Of a stretch of DNA of 12,845 nt, positions 5,476 through 12,660 are shown piece after piece. Position 1 is the first letter of the stretch. Each line of letters opens with the position of its first letter. The DNA lies in NCBI GenBank assembly GCA_902578505.1, contig CACHDD010000028.1:1-12845 (forward strand). The letters are read 5' to 3'. The notes below the pieces were generated by a model that was given only the letters and a program-made list of their open reading frames with translations, ran no database searches and was not told the DNA's origin. The stretch is from an uncultured Bacteroidota bacterium (GTDB lineage Bacteria; Bacteroidota; Bacteroidia; Flavobacteriales; UA16). Made by a program: the position numbers and the translations under genes.

Positions 5476-6393
5476 ATGGCTCGTACAAACTTTGAGCAAT
5501 TACTAGAGGCCGGAGCTCACTTTGGCCACCAAACGCGCAAGTGGAACCCACACATGGCGCCATACCTATTCGGAGAGAAGAAAGGTATCCATATTATTGA
5601 CCTCCACAAGTCTATTGCAAAGATCGATGAGGCTGCAGCTGCAATGAAGCAGATTGCTAAGAGTGGAAAGAAAATTCTTTTCGTTTCTACTAAGAAGCAA
5701 GGCCAAGAAATCGTTGCAACGCACTCAAAGGCGATCGGCATGCCTTACGTTACTGAGCGTTGGTCAGGAGGTATGCTCACGAATTTCGGGACTATTCGTA
5801 AGGCTATTCGTAAGATGACACAAATTGACAAGATGGAGGCTGATGGCACGCTTGCTGTTCTTTCAAAGAGAGAGCGTCTTCAGGTTAGCCGTCAAAGAGC
5901 GAAGCTCGACAAGAATTTAGGCTCTATTGTTGACATGACTCGTCTGCCAGCTGCAATCTTTATTGTTGACGTAACTAAGGAACATATTGCTCTTGCTGAA
6001 GCTAAGAAGCTAAGAATCCCTGTATTCGCAATTGTTGATTCAAATAGTGATCCACGTAAAGTTGATTTCGTTATTCCTGCGAACGACGATGCAACTAAGT
6101 CAATCGACCTAATTACTAGAACTCTTGCTGAAGCTGTTGCTGAAGGACTTAATGAACGTCAAGCTGAAAAAGCTACTGCTGACGTGAAGCCTAAGAAGGC
6201 TGACAAGAAAGAAGAGGTTCCTGCTGCTAAAGAAGTTGTTGCAGAGGAAGCTCCTGCTGAAGAGGCCCCTGCTGCTGAAGAAGTTGTTGCAGAGGAAGCT
6301 CCTGCTGAAGAGGCCCCTGCTGCTGAAGAAGTTGTTGCAGAGGAAGCTCCAGCCAAAGAGTCAGCTACTGAGGACGCAAAGTCAGACAAATAA
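5476..6393 (+). CDS. rpsB: Small ribosomal subunit protein uS2 with long repetitive acidic tail
   Basis: uS2 binds late to the 30S subunit near the mRNA exit and contacts bS1 in many bacteria. Residues 1 to about 232 are the normal core: LLEAGAHFGHQTRKWNPHM, IHIIDLHKS, TERWSGGMLTNF, SKRERLQ, DMTRLPAAIFIVDV, IPVFAIVDSNSDP and VDFVIPANDDATKSI. A further 70-odd residues form a low-complexity tail: a Lys-rich linker, then a 16-residue unit AAEEVVAEEAPAEEAP repeated almost three times (residues 250-295), and a short end ATEDAKSDK. The tail is strongly acidic and likely disordered. Alanine/glutamate tails on uS2 occur in relatives, but here the repeat is nearly identical at DNA level. tsf follows after 30 bases, the classic rpsB-tsf pair. 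Confidence 0.97.
   Translation: MARTNFEQLLEAGAHFGHQTRKWNPHMAPYLFGEKKGIHIIDLHKSIAKIDEAAAAMKQIAKSGKKILFVSTKKQGQEIVATHSKAIGMPYVTERWSGGMLTNFGTIRKAIRKMTQIDKMEADGTLAVLSKRERLQVSRQRAKLDKNLGSIVDMTRLPAAIFIVDVTKEHIALAEAKKLRIPVFAIVDSNSDPRKVDFVIPANDDATKSIDLITRTLAEAVAEGLNERQAEKATADVKPKKADKKEEVPAAKEVVAEEAPAEEAPAAEEVVAEEAPAEEAPAAEEVVAEEAPAKESATEDAKSDK
6223..6360 (+). repeat. 48-base in-frame tandem repeat, about 2.9 copies
   Basis: Units run 6223-6270, 6271-6318 and 6319-6360 (partial). Units 1 and 2 differ at a single base (AAA versus GAA in the third codon). Unit 3 matches unit 2 until the last few codons (CCA GCC AAA). The unit length is a multiple of three, so copy-number change would keep the rpsB frame. 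The near identity, including synonymous positions, points to recent slippage or unequal recombination. Confidence 0.95.
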
Positions 6394-6423
6394 CAGAAAA
6401 CACACTTCATATTTTTAAAGATC

Positions 6424-7251
6424 ATGAGCATTACTGCTGCTGAAGTAAACAAGCTCCGTAAGCAAACTGGAGCCGGCATGATGGACTGCAAGAAAGCACT
6501 CCAAGAAGCCGAAGGAAACATGGAAAAGGCAATCGAGATTCTTCGTCTTAAAGGCCAAAAAGTTGCTGCAAAGCGTAGCGACCGCGAGGCAAGCGAAGGG
6601 GTTATTCTTTCTGGCGTTAGCGCCGATGGAAAGATGGGTGTTGTTCTTTCATTAAACTGTGAAACTGATTTCGTTGCTAAGAACGAGGACTTTATTGGAG
6701 TTGCAAAAACTCTTCTTGACCTTGCTCTTGTAGAAGGATGTGAAAACAAGGATAGTATCCTTGTACTTGAATATCCTGGTTCTGGAATCACAGTTGCTGA
6801 TAAAATTGTTGAAGAGACGGGAAAGATTGGTGAGCGCATTGAGATAGGTGACCTTCAAACTGCATCTGGAGATTCTGTAGCTGCATACATCCACCCAGGT
6901 AATCGTCTAGCTACAGTAGTTGGATTCATTGGAGATGTAAACGAAGTTGTAGGGCGTGATGTTGCTATGCAAGCTGCTGCAATGGCACCTGTTGCTGTTG
7001 ATGAGGGAAGCATTCCTGCAGATCTTATCGAAAAAGAAAAGGCTATTGGTAAAGACCTTGCTATCCAAGAAGGAAAGCCAGCTGATCTTGCTGAAAAGAT
7101 TGCCGTAGGTCGTTTAAACAAGTGGTACAAAGAAGTAACTCTTGTTAACCAGCCATTCATCAAGGATAATAAGCAAACAGTATCTCAATACGTTGCTACT
7201 GAATGCCCAGGCGCAGCTGTTTCTAGCTTTAGCCGTGTGGCTTTAGGATAA
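6424..7251 (+). CDS. tsf: Translation elongation factor Ts
   Basis: Guanine-nucleotide exchange factor that recycles EF-Tu-GDP to EF-Tu-GTP in the cytosol. The 275 residues open with the UBA-like N-terminal domain (ITAAEVNKLRKQTGAGMMDC, then KKALQEAEGNMEKAIEILR), followed by the exchange motif TDFVAKN at 81-87, which inserts next to the EF-Tu magnesium site. The core ends in the typical LVNQPFIKD and TVSQYV stretch. Length is normal for Bacteroidota. The A/T-rich 30 bases before the ATG contain no Shine-Dalgarno sequence. It is the last gene of the rplM-rpsI-rpsB-tsf block, closed by the terminator at 7274. Confidence 0.98.
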   Translation: MSITAAEVNKLRKQTGAGMMDCKKALQEAEGNMEKAIEILRLKGQKVAAKRSDREASEGVILSGVSADGKMGVVLSLNCETDFVAKNEDFIGVAKTLLDLALVEGCENKDSILVLEYPGSGITVADKIVEETGKIGERIEIGDLQTASGDSVAAYIHPGNRLATVVGFIGDVNEVVGRDVAMQAAAMAPVAVDEGSIPADLIEKEKAIGKDLAIQEGKPADLAEKIAVGRLNKWYKEVTLVNQPFIKDNKQTVSQYVATECPGAAVSSFSRVALG

Positions 7252-7273
7252 AGATCCAGAAGAAATATTTTTG

Positions 7274-7308
7274 AAAAGAAGACTGCCATTGGTGGTCTTC
7301 TTTTGTTT
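7274..7308 (+). terminator. Intrinsic terminator of the rplM-tsf operon
   Basis: AAAAGAAGACTGCC (7274-7287), loop ATT, GGTGGTCTTCTTTT (7291-7304) form a 14-base stem with two wobble pairs, ending in an A-run/T-run and continuing TTTTGTTT. It begins 22 bases after the tsf stop. The classical shape and position make this the most secure terminator in the window. Confidence 0.9.
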
Positions 7309-7352
7309 GGCCCTTTAATGTTTGTCTCGTTTATCGGATATTTACACTTTAG

Positions 7353-8063
<711 letters not shown>

Positions 8064-8072
8064 GAAAACGAC

Positions 8073-8636
8073 ATGCACGAAGCGATTGACATGGCTCTTG
8101 AAGAGGCAAAAGACCAAATGGAAAAAGCCCTTGAGCGTCTTGCAGGAGAGTTAAGAAAGGTAAGAGCAGGTAAAGCGCACCCTTCTATGCTAGAGGGAGT
8201 AAAACTTGATTACTACGGAACCCTTACTCCGATTAGCCAGGTTGCGAACGTTAATACAACAGACGCAAGGACTATCATCGTTCAACCTTGGGAGAAGACA
8301 ATGTTAGACGATATTGCGGCTGGGATTATCAATGCAAATCTGGGTCTTAACCCAATGAATAATGGAGAGGTGCTAATTATAAATGTGCCACCGCTTACTG
8401 AGGAGAGAAGGATAGAATTGAGCAAAAGAGCAAGGGGAGAAGGTGAAAGCGCAAGGGTTTCAATTAGAAACGCTAGAAAGGACGCAAACGACCTTCTAAA
8501 GTCTGCAAAAGACGAAGGGTTGAGCGAGGATATGCAAAAAACGGGAGAAGGTCAGGTTCAAGACCTAACCAATAAATTCATTGCCAAAGTAGAAGAGATG
8601 TTGAGTGCCAAAGAGGCAGATATCATGACTATTTAA
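8073..8636 (+). CDS. frr: Ribosome recycling factor
   Basis: With EF-G it splits post-termination ribosomes into subunits. The 187 residues have the two long helices of domain I (AKDQMEKALERLAGELRKVR at the start; ERRIELSKRARGEGESARVS, then IRNARKDAND, later) around the domain II insert with YYGTLTPISQVANVN, ARTIIVQPWEK and NANLGLNPMNNGEVL. The length is typical. Its TAA stop (8634-8636) overlaps the dxr TAA on the other strand through the shared TTAA at 8633-8636, so there is no room between the genes for a terminator. Confidence 0.98.
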   Translation: MHEAIDMALEEAKDQMEKALERLAGELRKVRAGKAHPSMLEGVKLDYYGTLTPISQVANVNTTDARTIIVQPWEKTMLDDIAAGIINANLGLNPMNNGEVLIINVPPLTEERRIELSKRARGEGESARVSIRNARKDANDLLKSAKDEGLSEDMQKTGEGQVQDLTNKFIAKVEEMLSAKEADIMTI

Positions 8637-9790
8637 GAGAACTCTGAGGCTAAACGTCGAGCTTCTAAATCAGAATTAATAAGAGCATCAAGGTTGGTGC
8701 TCTTTTCGTATCTAACATTATTTAATGCGTGCTCAACGACATCAGGTAGTTGCTCAAACCTGATTTGATCATTGAGGAAGCGAGAAACGGCAACTTCATT
8801 TGCTGCATTTAAAATCGCAGGCGAGTTTCCTCCTTTTTCAAGGCTATTATATGCCAACTGTAAATTTCTGAACGCGCTGAAATCTGGTTTTTCGAAAGTC
8901 AGTTGAGGATAGTCAAGGAAATCAAATCTTGGGAATTGATTTTTAAATCTATGAGGATAAGTTAAAGCGTGCTGAATAGGTAGCTTCATGTCAGGAAGCC
9001 CCATTTGCGCCTTCATGCTTCCATCTTCAAACTGAACTACACTATGTATTATAGACTGAGGGTGAACAATAATTTCAATTTGGTCTGGTCGAAGATCGAA
9101 CAGCCACTTTGCTTCAATTACTTCAAGACCTTTGTTCATCATAGAAGCCGAATCTATGGTGATTTTTGCGCCCATATCCCAATTAGGATGCTTTAAGGCT
9201 TGAGCTTTAGTCACCTCAGAAAGCTGTTGCCTAGTGTAGCCTCTGAACGGACCACCAGATGCGGTCAAAACAATCTTTTCAACTGGATTATGGAATTCAC
9301 CAGCTAGGCATTGATAGATAGCGCTGTGTTCCGAATCTACTGGATGAATCATCACTCCGTATTTTTCTGCTTCTGCAGTAACCAGCTCGCCAGCAACAAC
9401 CATTGTCTCTTTGTTTGCTAGCGCGATATGCTTGCCTGCTCGTATAGCATTTAAGGTGGGCTTTAAGCCTGCAGCCCCAACAAGAGCAGTAAGTACCATT
9501 TGTATGCGCTCCATCTCAACAACTTGCTCAAGGGCTTCTGCTCCAGAATAGACTTTTATGCCCTCGTCGAAAAGTGCATTAAAAACTTTTTTTCGTTGTG
9601 AGACGTCGGCAATGACAACGGCGTTTGGCCTGAATTCAAGAGCTTGTTTGATAAGAAGGTCGGAATTTCTGCCTGCAGTAAGTACTTCGACATGGAGTAT
9701 ATCACTCTGTTCTCGAATGACGTCGAGGGCTTGGGTTCCGATGGATCCGGTTGAGCCTAGTATCGCTATTCCGCGAGTTTCTTCGCTCAT
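8633..9790 (-). CDS. dxr: 1-deoxy-D-xylulose 5-phosphate reductoisomerase
   Basis: Second enzyme of the MEP isoprenoid pathway: converts DXP to 2-C-methyl-D-erythritol 4-phosphate with NADPH and a divalent metal. Counted from the ATG at 9790 (385 residues), it shows the NADPH loop GSTGSIG (12-18), LANKETMVVAGE, the metal-binding PVDSEHSAIYQ, TASGGPFR, HPNWDMGAKITIDSASMMNK followed by GLE with the third metal ligand, and VHPQSIIHS. An ATG at 9802 is also in frame, but the 9790 start forms a 4-base ATGA overlap with the preceding gene and fits family length. It is the last gene of the lysS, sufT-like, dxr unit and collides tail to tail with frr. Confidence 0.97.
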   Translation of the reverse strand: MSEETRGIAILGSTGSIGTQALDVIREQSDILHVEVLTAGRNSDLLIKQALEFRPNAVVIADVSQRKKVFNALFDEGIKVYSGAEALEQVVEMERIQMVLTALVGAAGLKPTLNAIRAGKHIALANKETMVVAGELVTAEAEKYGVMIHPVDSEHSAIYQCLAGEFHNPVEKIVLTASGGPFRGYTRQQLSEVTKAQALKHPNWDMGAKITIDSASMMNKGLEVIEAKWLFDLRPDQIEIIVHPQSIIHSVVQFEDGSMKAQMGLPDMKLPIQHALTYPHRFKNQFPRFDFLDYPQLTFEKPDFSAFRNLQLAYNSLEKGGNSPAILNAANEVAVSRFLNDQIRFEQLPDVVEHALNNVRYEKSTNLDALINSDLEARRLASEFS

Positions 9791-10095
9791 AGGAATCCGC
9801 ATTCAAGTTTTGCCGCCTCACTCATCATGTCTTGAGTCCAAGGTGGATCGAAAACGATTTGGACTTTTGCACTTTCTACTCCTTCCATCTCAGTTACTTT
9901 GTCTTCAACTTCTTTTGGGAGACTCTCGGCAACAGGACAGTTTGGCGACGTGAGAGTCATGTCGATATCAACTACACCCTCAGCCGAAATCTTGACTTCA
10001 TAAATAAGCCCAAGTTCGTATATATCCACCGGAATCTCAGGATCGAAAATAGTCTTAAGGACTTCTATTACTTGGTCTTGATTTGGGATAGCCAT
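9787..10095 (-). CDS. SufT-like MIP18/DUF59 iron-sulfur assembly factor
   Basis: A 102-residue single-domain MIP18 (DUF59) protein. It begins with a helix and the hallmark IFDPEIPVDIYELGLIY (16-32), then the strand MTLTSPNCP with conserved Cys53, PKEVEDKV and the ending VFDPPW. Family members help deliver or mature Fe-S clusters on target proteins. In Bacteroidota the close relatives usually sit in the suf operon; this copy is between lysS (1 base upstream) and dxr (ATGA overlap). The MEP pathway ends in two Fe-S enzymes, IspG and IspH, so co-transcription with dxr could make sense, but that is inference. The C-terminus ECGFL adds a second Cys. The family call is firm; the exact partner is unknown. 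Confidence 0.88.
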   Translation of the reverse strand: MAIPNQDQVIEVLKTIFDPEIPVDIYELGLIYEVKISAEGVVDIDMTLTSPNCPVAESLPKEVEDKVTEMEGVESAKVQIVFDPPWTQDMMSEAAKLECGFL

Positions 10096-10096
10096 C

Positions 10097-11593
10097 TTAT
10101 TTTTTTTCAGGTCTCATTTGTGGGAAGAACAGAACTTCTTGGATAGAGGTTTGGTCTGTGAGCATCATAACCAGGCGGTCAATCCCAATACCTACACCAG
10201 AGGTTGGAGGCATACCAAACTCTAATGCCCTCAAGAAGTCTTGGTCTATAAACATAGCCTCATCGTCGCCTCTTTCAGCAAGAGCAAGTTGAGCTTCGAA
10301 ACGTTCTCTTTGATCTATAGGATCGTTAAGCTCTGAATAAGCGTTAGCCACCTCAGTGCCATTTATCATAAGCTCAAACCTCTCTGTATAACCAGGTTTG
10401 TCTCTGTGAGCTTTGGTCAGTGGTGACATGTCTACAGGGTAATCTGTAATGAAAGTTGGCTGAACGTAGTTGTTTTCGCATTTTTCGCCAAAGAGTACGT
10501 CTATCAACTTCCCTCGGCCCATGCTGGAATCGGTCTCAATCCCAAGCTTTTTGCACTCTTTACGAAGCCCATCCTCGTCGTGTTCATCAATATTTACACT
10601 TGTGTGCTCGAGAATTGCATCGCGCATCGTAACTCTAGCAAAAGGTGGAGTAAAGTCTATTTCTGTTTCGGCTAATTTTGCCTTTGTAGTTCCATGTACG
10701 GCCTTACAAACGTCCCCGATGAGATTTTCCATAGCTCCCATCATCCAATTGTAATCCTTGTAAGCAACGTAGAGTTCAAGTACTGTGAATTCAGGATTGT
10801 GGGTTCTGTCCATTCCTTCATTTCTGAAGTTTCGGCTGAATTCATACACCCCTTCAAACCCACCTACAATTAATCTCTTTAGATATAACTCGTTCGCAAT
10901 TCTTAAATAAAGAGGAATGTCCAATGCGTTGTGGTGGGTGATGAACGGACGCGCCACTGCACCACCAGGAATATTTTGCAATACAGGAGTGTCAACTTCT
11001 AACCAACCCTGAGCGTCAAAGTTGTCTCTAATTGCCTTGATAATTTTGCTACGCGCGATGAATGTGTCCTTAACATGATCATTCACGACAAGGTCAACAT
11101 AGCGCATTCTGTAGCGAAGTTCAGGATCTACAAATGCGTCGTGCACATTTCCATCCTCATCTGTTTTTACAGCTGGAAGCGGGCGAATAGTTTTGGCCAA
11201 AATGGTTAGCTCACTAACCTTCACGGAAGGCTCGCCAACTTTAGTCAAGAAAGTCTTTCCCTTAATGCCAATAAAGTCACCTCGATCAAGGAGCTTTTTA
11301 AAAACAGTATTGTAGAGGGTTTTGTCTTCATTAGGGCAAATCTCATCTCTATTTATGTAGAGCTGAAATGTTCCTTCTGAATCCTTTAACTCCGTAAATG
11401 AGGCCTTACCCATTATGCGACGACTCATAAGCCTTCCAGCCATAGTCACTTCCTTGTCAACCTCGAAGTTGTTGGAAAGCTCGCTACTTCTGTGAGAAAC
11501 GACAAATTCCTCAGCAGGGAAGGGGTTTATTCCCAAATCTCTAATCTGCTGAAGAGACCCTAACCTTATGGTTTCCTGTTCACTCCTTGTCAT
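10097..11593 (-). CDS. lysS: Lysyl-tRNA synthetase, class II
   Basis: Charges tRNA-Lys with lysine. With the ATG at 11593 it has 498 residues. An N-terminal OB-fold binds the anticodon (VTMAGRLMSRRIMGKASF through FQLYI). The class II catalytic domain has motif 1 around FDAQGWLEVDTPVLQ, the loop GGAVARPFITHHNALD, motif 2 FSRNFRNEGMDRTHNPEFT and motif 3 GVGIGIDRLVMMLTDQ, ending FFPQMRPEKK. The frame stays open to an ATG at 11656, but those extra 21 residues do not resemble the family and would cover the promoter. Many flavobacterial LysRS, as I recall, carry about 60-70 extra C-terminal residues after MRPEKK; this one stops there like the E. coli enzyme. The sufT-like gene follows 1 base later. 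Confidence 0.97.
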   Translation of the reverse strand: MTRSEQETIRLGSLQQIRDLGINPFPAEEFVVSHRSSELSNNFEVDKEVTMAGRLMSRRIMGKASFTELKDSEGTFQLYINRDEICPNEDKTLYNTVFKKLLDRGDFIGIKGKTFLTKVGEPSVKVSELTILAKTIRPLPAVKTDEDGNVHDAFVDPELRYRMRYVDLVVNDHVKDTFIARSKIIKAIRDNFDAQGWLEVDTPVLQNIPGGAVARPFITHHNALDIPLYLRIANELYLKRLIVGGFEGVYEFSRNFRNEGMDRTHNPEFTVLELYVAYKDYNWMMGAMENLIGDVCKAVHGTTKAKLAETEIDFTPPFARVTMRDAILEHTSVNIDEHDEDGLRKECKKLGIETDSSMGRGKLIDVLFGEKCENNYVQPTFITDYPVDMSPLTKAHRDKPGYTERFELMINGTEVANAYSELNDPIDQRERFEAQLALAERGDDEAMFIDQDFLRALEFGMPPTSGVGIGIDRLVMMLTDQTSIQEVLFFPQMRPEKK

Positions 11594-11598
11594 AATGA

Positions 11599-11606
11599 CA
11601 AAAGTA
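11599..11606 (-). promoter_or_regulatory. -7 promoter element of the lysS operon
   Basis: On the minus strand TACTTTTG is a perfect TAnnTTTG match, 5 bases before the lysS ATG at 11593. The -33 region 18 bases upstream reads GTTTTA rather than a clean TTG. The transcript would start at or next to the A of the start codon. This supports the ATG at 11593 over the upstream one at 11656. Confidence 0.6.
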
Positions 11607-11628
11607 CGTTGCAAGGCATAGTAAAACG

Positions 11629-11640
11629 ACCTATATAGGT
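11629..11640. promoter_or_regulatory. 12-base perfect palindrome between lysS and the isomerase gene
   Basis: ACCTATATAGGT reads identically on both strands and sits centrally in the 63-base gap between the divergent starts at 11593 and 11657. It lies just upstream of the lysS -35/-33 zone and of the isomerase -7 candidate. A dimeric regulator site is possible, but one short palindrome can also occur by chance. Confidence 0.35.
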
Positions 11641-11641
11641 G

Positions 11642-11649
11642 TAACTTGC
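11642..11649 (+). promoter_or_regulatory. Candidate -7 element for the isomerase-lipB unit
   Basis: TAACTTGC, 7 bases before the ATG at 11657, matches the element proposed for tdk and resembles TAnnTTTGC minus one T. No -33 TTG is seen at the right distance, so confidence is low. Confidence 0.3.
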
Positions 11650-11656
11650 ATTCCAT

Positions 11657-12655
11657 ATGCGCGAATTAATTGAGAATTTTCCGAATCAAATAAAAGAAGC
11701 TGCCGAAGCTTTAAAAAATCAGGATTCAAACCTGCATGATTCAAAGGCAAAAGATTTTACCCCAGACGGTGTTCTAATGTTGGGCATGGGAGGGTCTGGA
11801 ATAGGAGGCGCTTTTATTTCTTCCATTCTAAATAAAACCTCTTCGATTCCTATACAAACTAACCCTGATTACTGCATTCCAGGTTGGGTTAGTGAAAACA
11901 CACTTGTAGTTGCTTGTTCTAATTCTGGGAATACTGAAGAGACTCTTGAGGCTGCTTTTGAAGCCCAAAAGCGAAACGCAACCATCACGTGTGTAACATC
12001 TGGAGGAAAGCTTGAAGAATATGCACTTAAGAAGAATTTTCCCTTGGTTAAAGTTCCTGCGGGGCTTCCTCCAAGATCACAATTTGGGCATAGTTTATTG
12101 AGTCTTGCATGGACCTTAGTGAGGTTTGGGATTTTCCCAGAGAATCTATACTCAGACTTAGAGGCGACACACAAAAGCACAAGGGAAAGTGTAGATAATG
12201 TGGTTGAGAAGGCAGAGGTAGTAGCAGATTTAGTCGAAGGCAAATCCATACACATTTATTCAGACTCACACGCTGAATGCATTGCGACTAGATGGAGACA
12301 GCAACTAAATGAAAACAGCAAGATTTTAGTCAATTCAATGGCTTTCCCTGAGCTAAACCACAATGAGCTTGTAGGTTGGGCTGCTGGTGGACAGAATGAT
12401 GTGGTTATTATTCTTCGAACACCGGAGGACTACAAAAGAACACAAACAAGGATGGCTATAAGCGCGGAGATTTTCCAGGAAATGGGATCTGATGTGATTT
12501 TCATTGACCCCGATGGAGAAAACCAAATGCAGCGCTTAATGAATCTCGTTTTCCTTGGAGATCATTTATCATTGATTCTTGCTGAGAGGGCAGGAGTAGA
12601 CCCAGTTGAGATTGATAATATCATTAGATTAAAAAACAAACTATCTGACATCTAG
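11657..12655 (+). CDS. Bifunctional phosphoglucose/phosphomannose isomerase
   Basis: A SIS-domain sugar isomerase of the bact-PGI_C family, interconverting glucose 6-phosphate or mannose 6-phosphate with fructose 6-phosphate. The 332 residues show the first SIS motif LGMGGSGIGG (42-51), the phosphate-binding SNSGNTEET (88-96), the signature GLPPRSQFG (136-144), the catalytic Glu219 in WRQQLNENSK and the ring-opening His235 in FPELNHNE. The 16-residue spacing equals that of Glu203 and His219 in the Pyrobaculum enzyme. A C-terminal helix ends VDPVEIDNIIRLKNKL. This is a different family from the classical Pgi of E. coli. It is divergent from lysS and 5 bases before lipB. Whether it acts mainly on glucose or mannose phosphates cannot be told from sequence. 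Confidence 0.92.
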   Translation: MRELIENFPNQIKEAAEALKNQDSNLHDSKAKDFTPDGVLMLGMGGSGIGGAFISSILNKTSSIPIQTNPDYCIPGWVSENTLVVACSNSGNTEETLEAAFEAQKRNATITCVTSGGKLEEYALKKNFPLVKVPAGLPPRSQFGHSLLSLAWTLVRFGIFPENLYSDLEATHKSTRESVDNVVEKAEVVADLVEGKSIHIYSDSHAECIATRWRQQLNENSKILVNSMAFPELNHNELVGWAAGGQNDVVIILRTPEDYKRTQTRMAISAEIFQEMGSDVIFIDPDGENQMQRLMNLVFLGDHLSLILAERAGVDPVEIDNIIRLKNKLSDI

Positions 12656-12660
12656 CCCAA

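Noticed and set aside
6223..6360. Tandem repeat considered as a CRISPR or intergenic repeat array
   Set aside because: Units are contiguous with no spacers, in frame and inside rpsB, so it is a coding tandem repeat.
6159..6839. Long open frame on the minus strand opposite rpsB and tsf (Ser/Ala-rich repeats)
   Set aside because: It is the antisense reading of the rpsB repeat and the conserved tsf start. Its repeats mirror AAEEVVAEEAPAEEAP, and both sense genes are certain.
7305..7352. Promoter for pyrH (TAATGTTTG near 7316-7324 or TACACTTTAG near 7343-7352)
   Set aside because: Both have the wrong internal spacing for TAnnTTTG, and no -33 element fits; a promoter is expected here but I cannot place it.
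9791..9802. Upstream ATG of dxr at 9802
   Set aside because: The ATG at 9790 makes the common ATGA overlap with the upstream stop and fits family length; 9802 is still possible.
9558..9953. Plus-strand open frames opposite dxr and the sufT-like gene
   Set aside because: They show no protein-family features and lie opposite well-conserved genes.
11594..11656. Upstream ATG extension of lysS to 11656
   Set aside because: The extra 21 residues do not look like LysRS, the normal N-terminus begins MTRSEQE at 11593, and the extension would overlap the promoter.
11869..12255. Minus-strand open frame opposite the isomerase gene
   Set aside because: It is the antisense reading of the SIS-domain motifs, with no family features or start context of its own.
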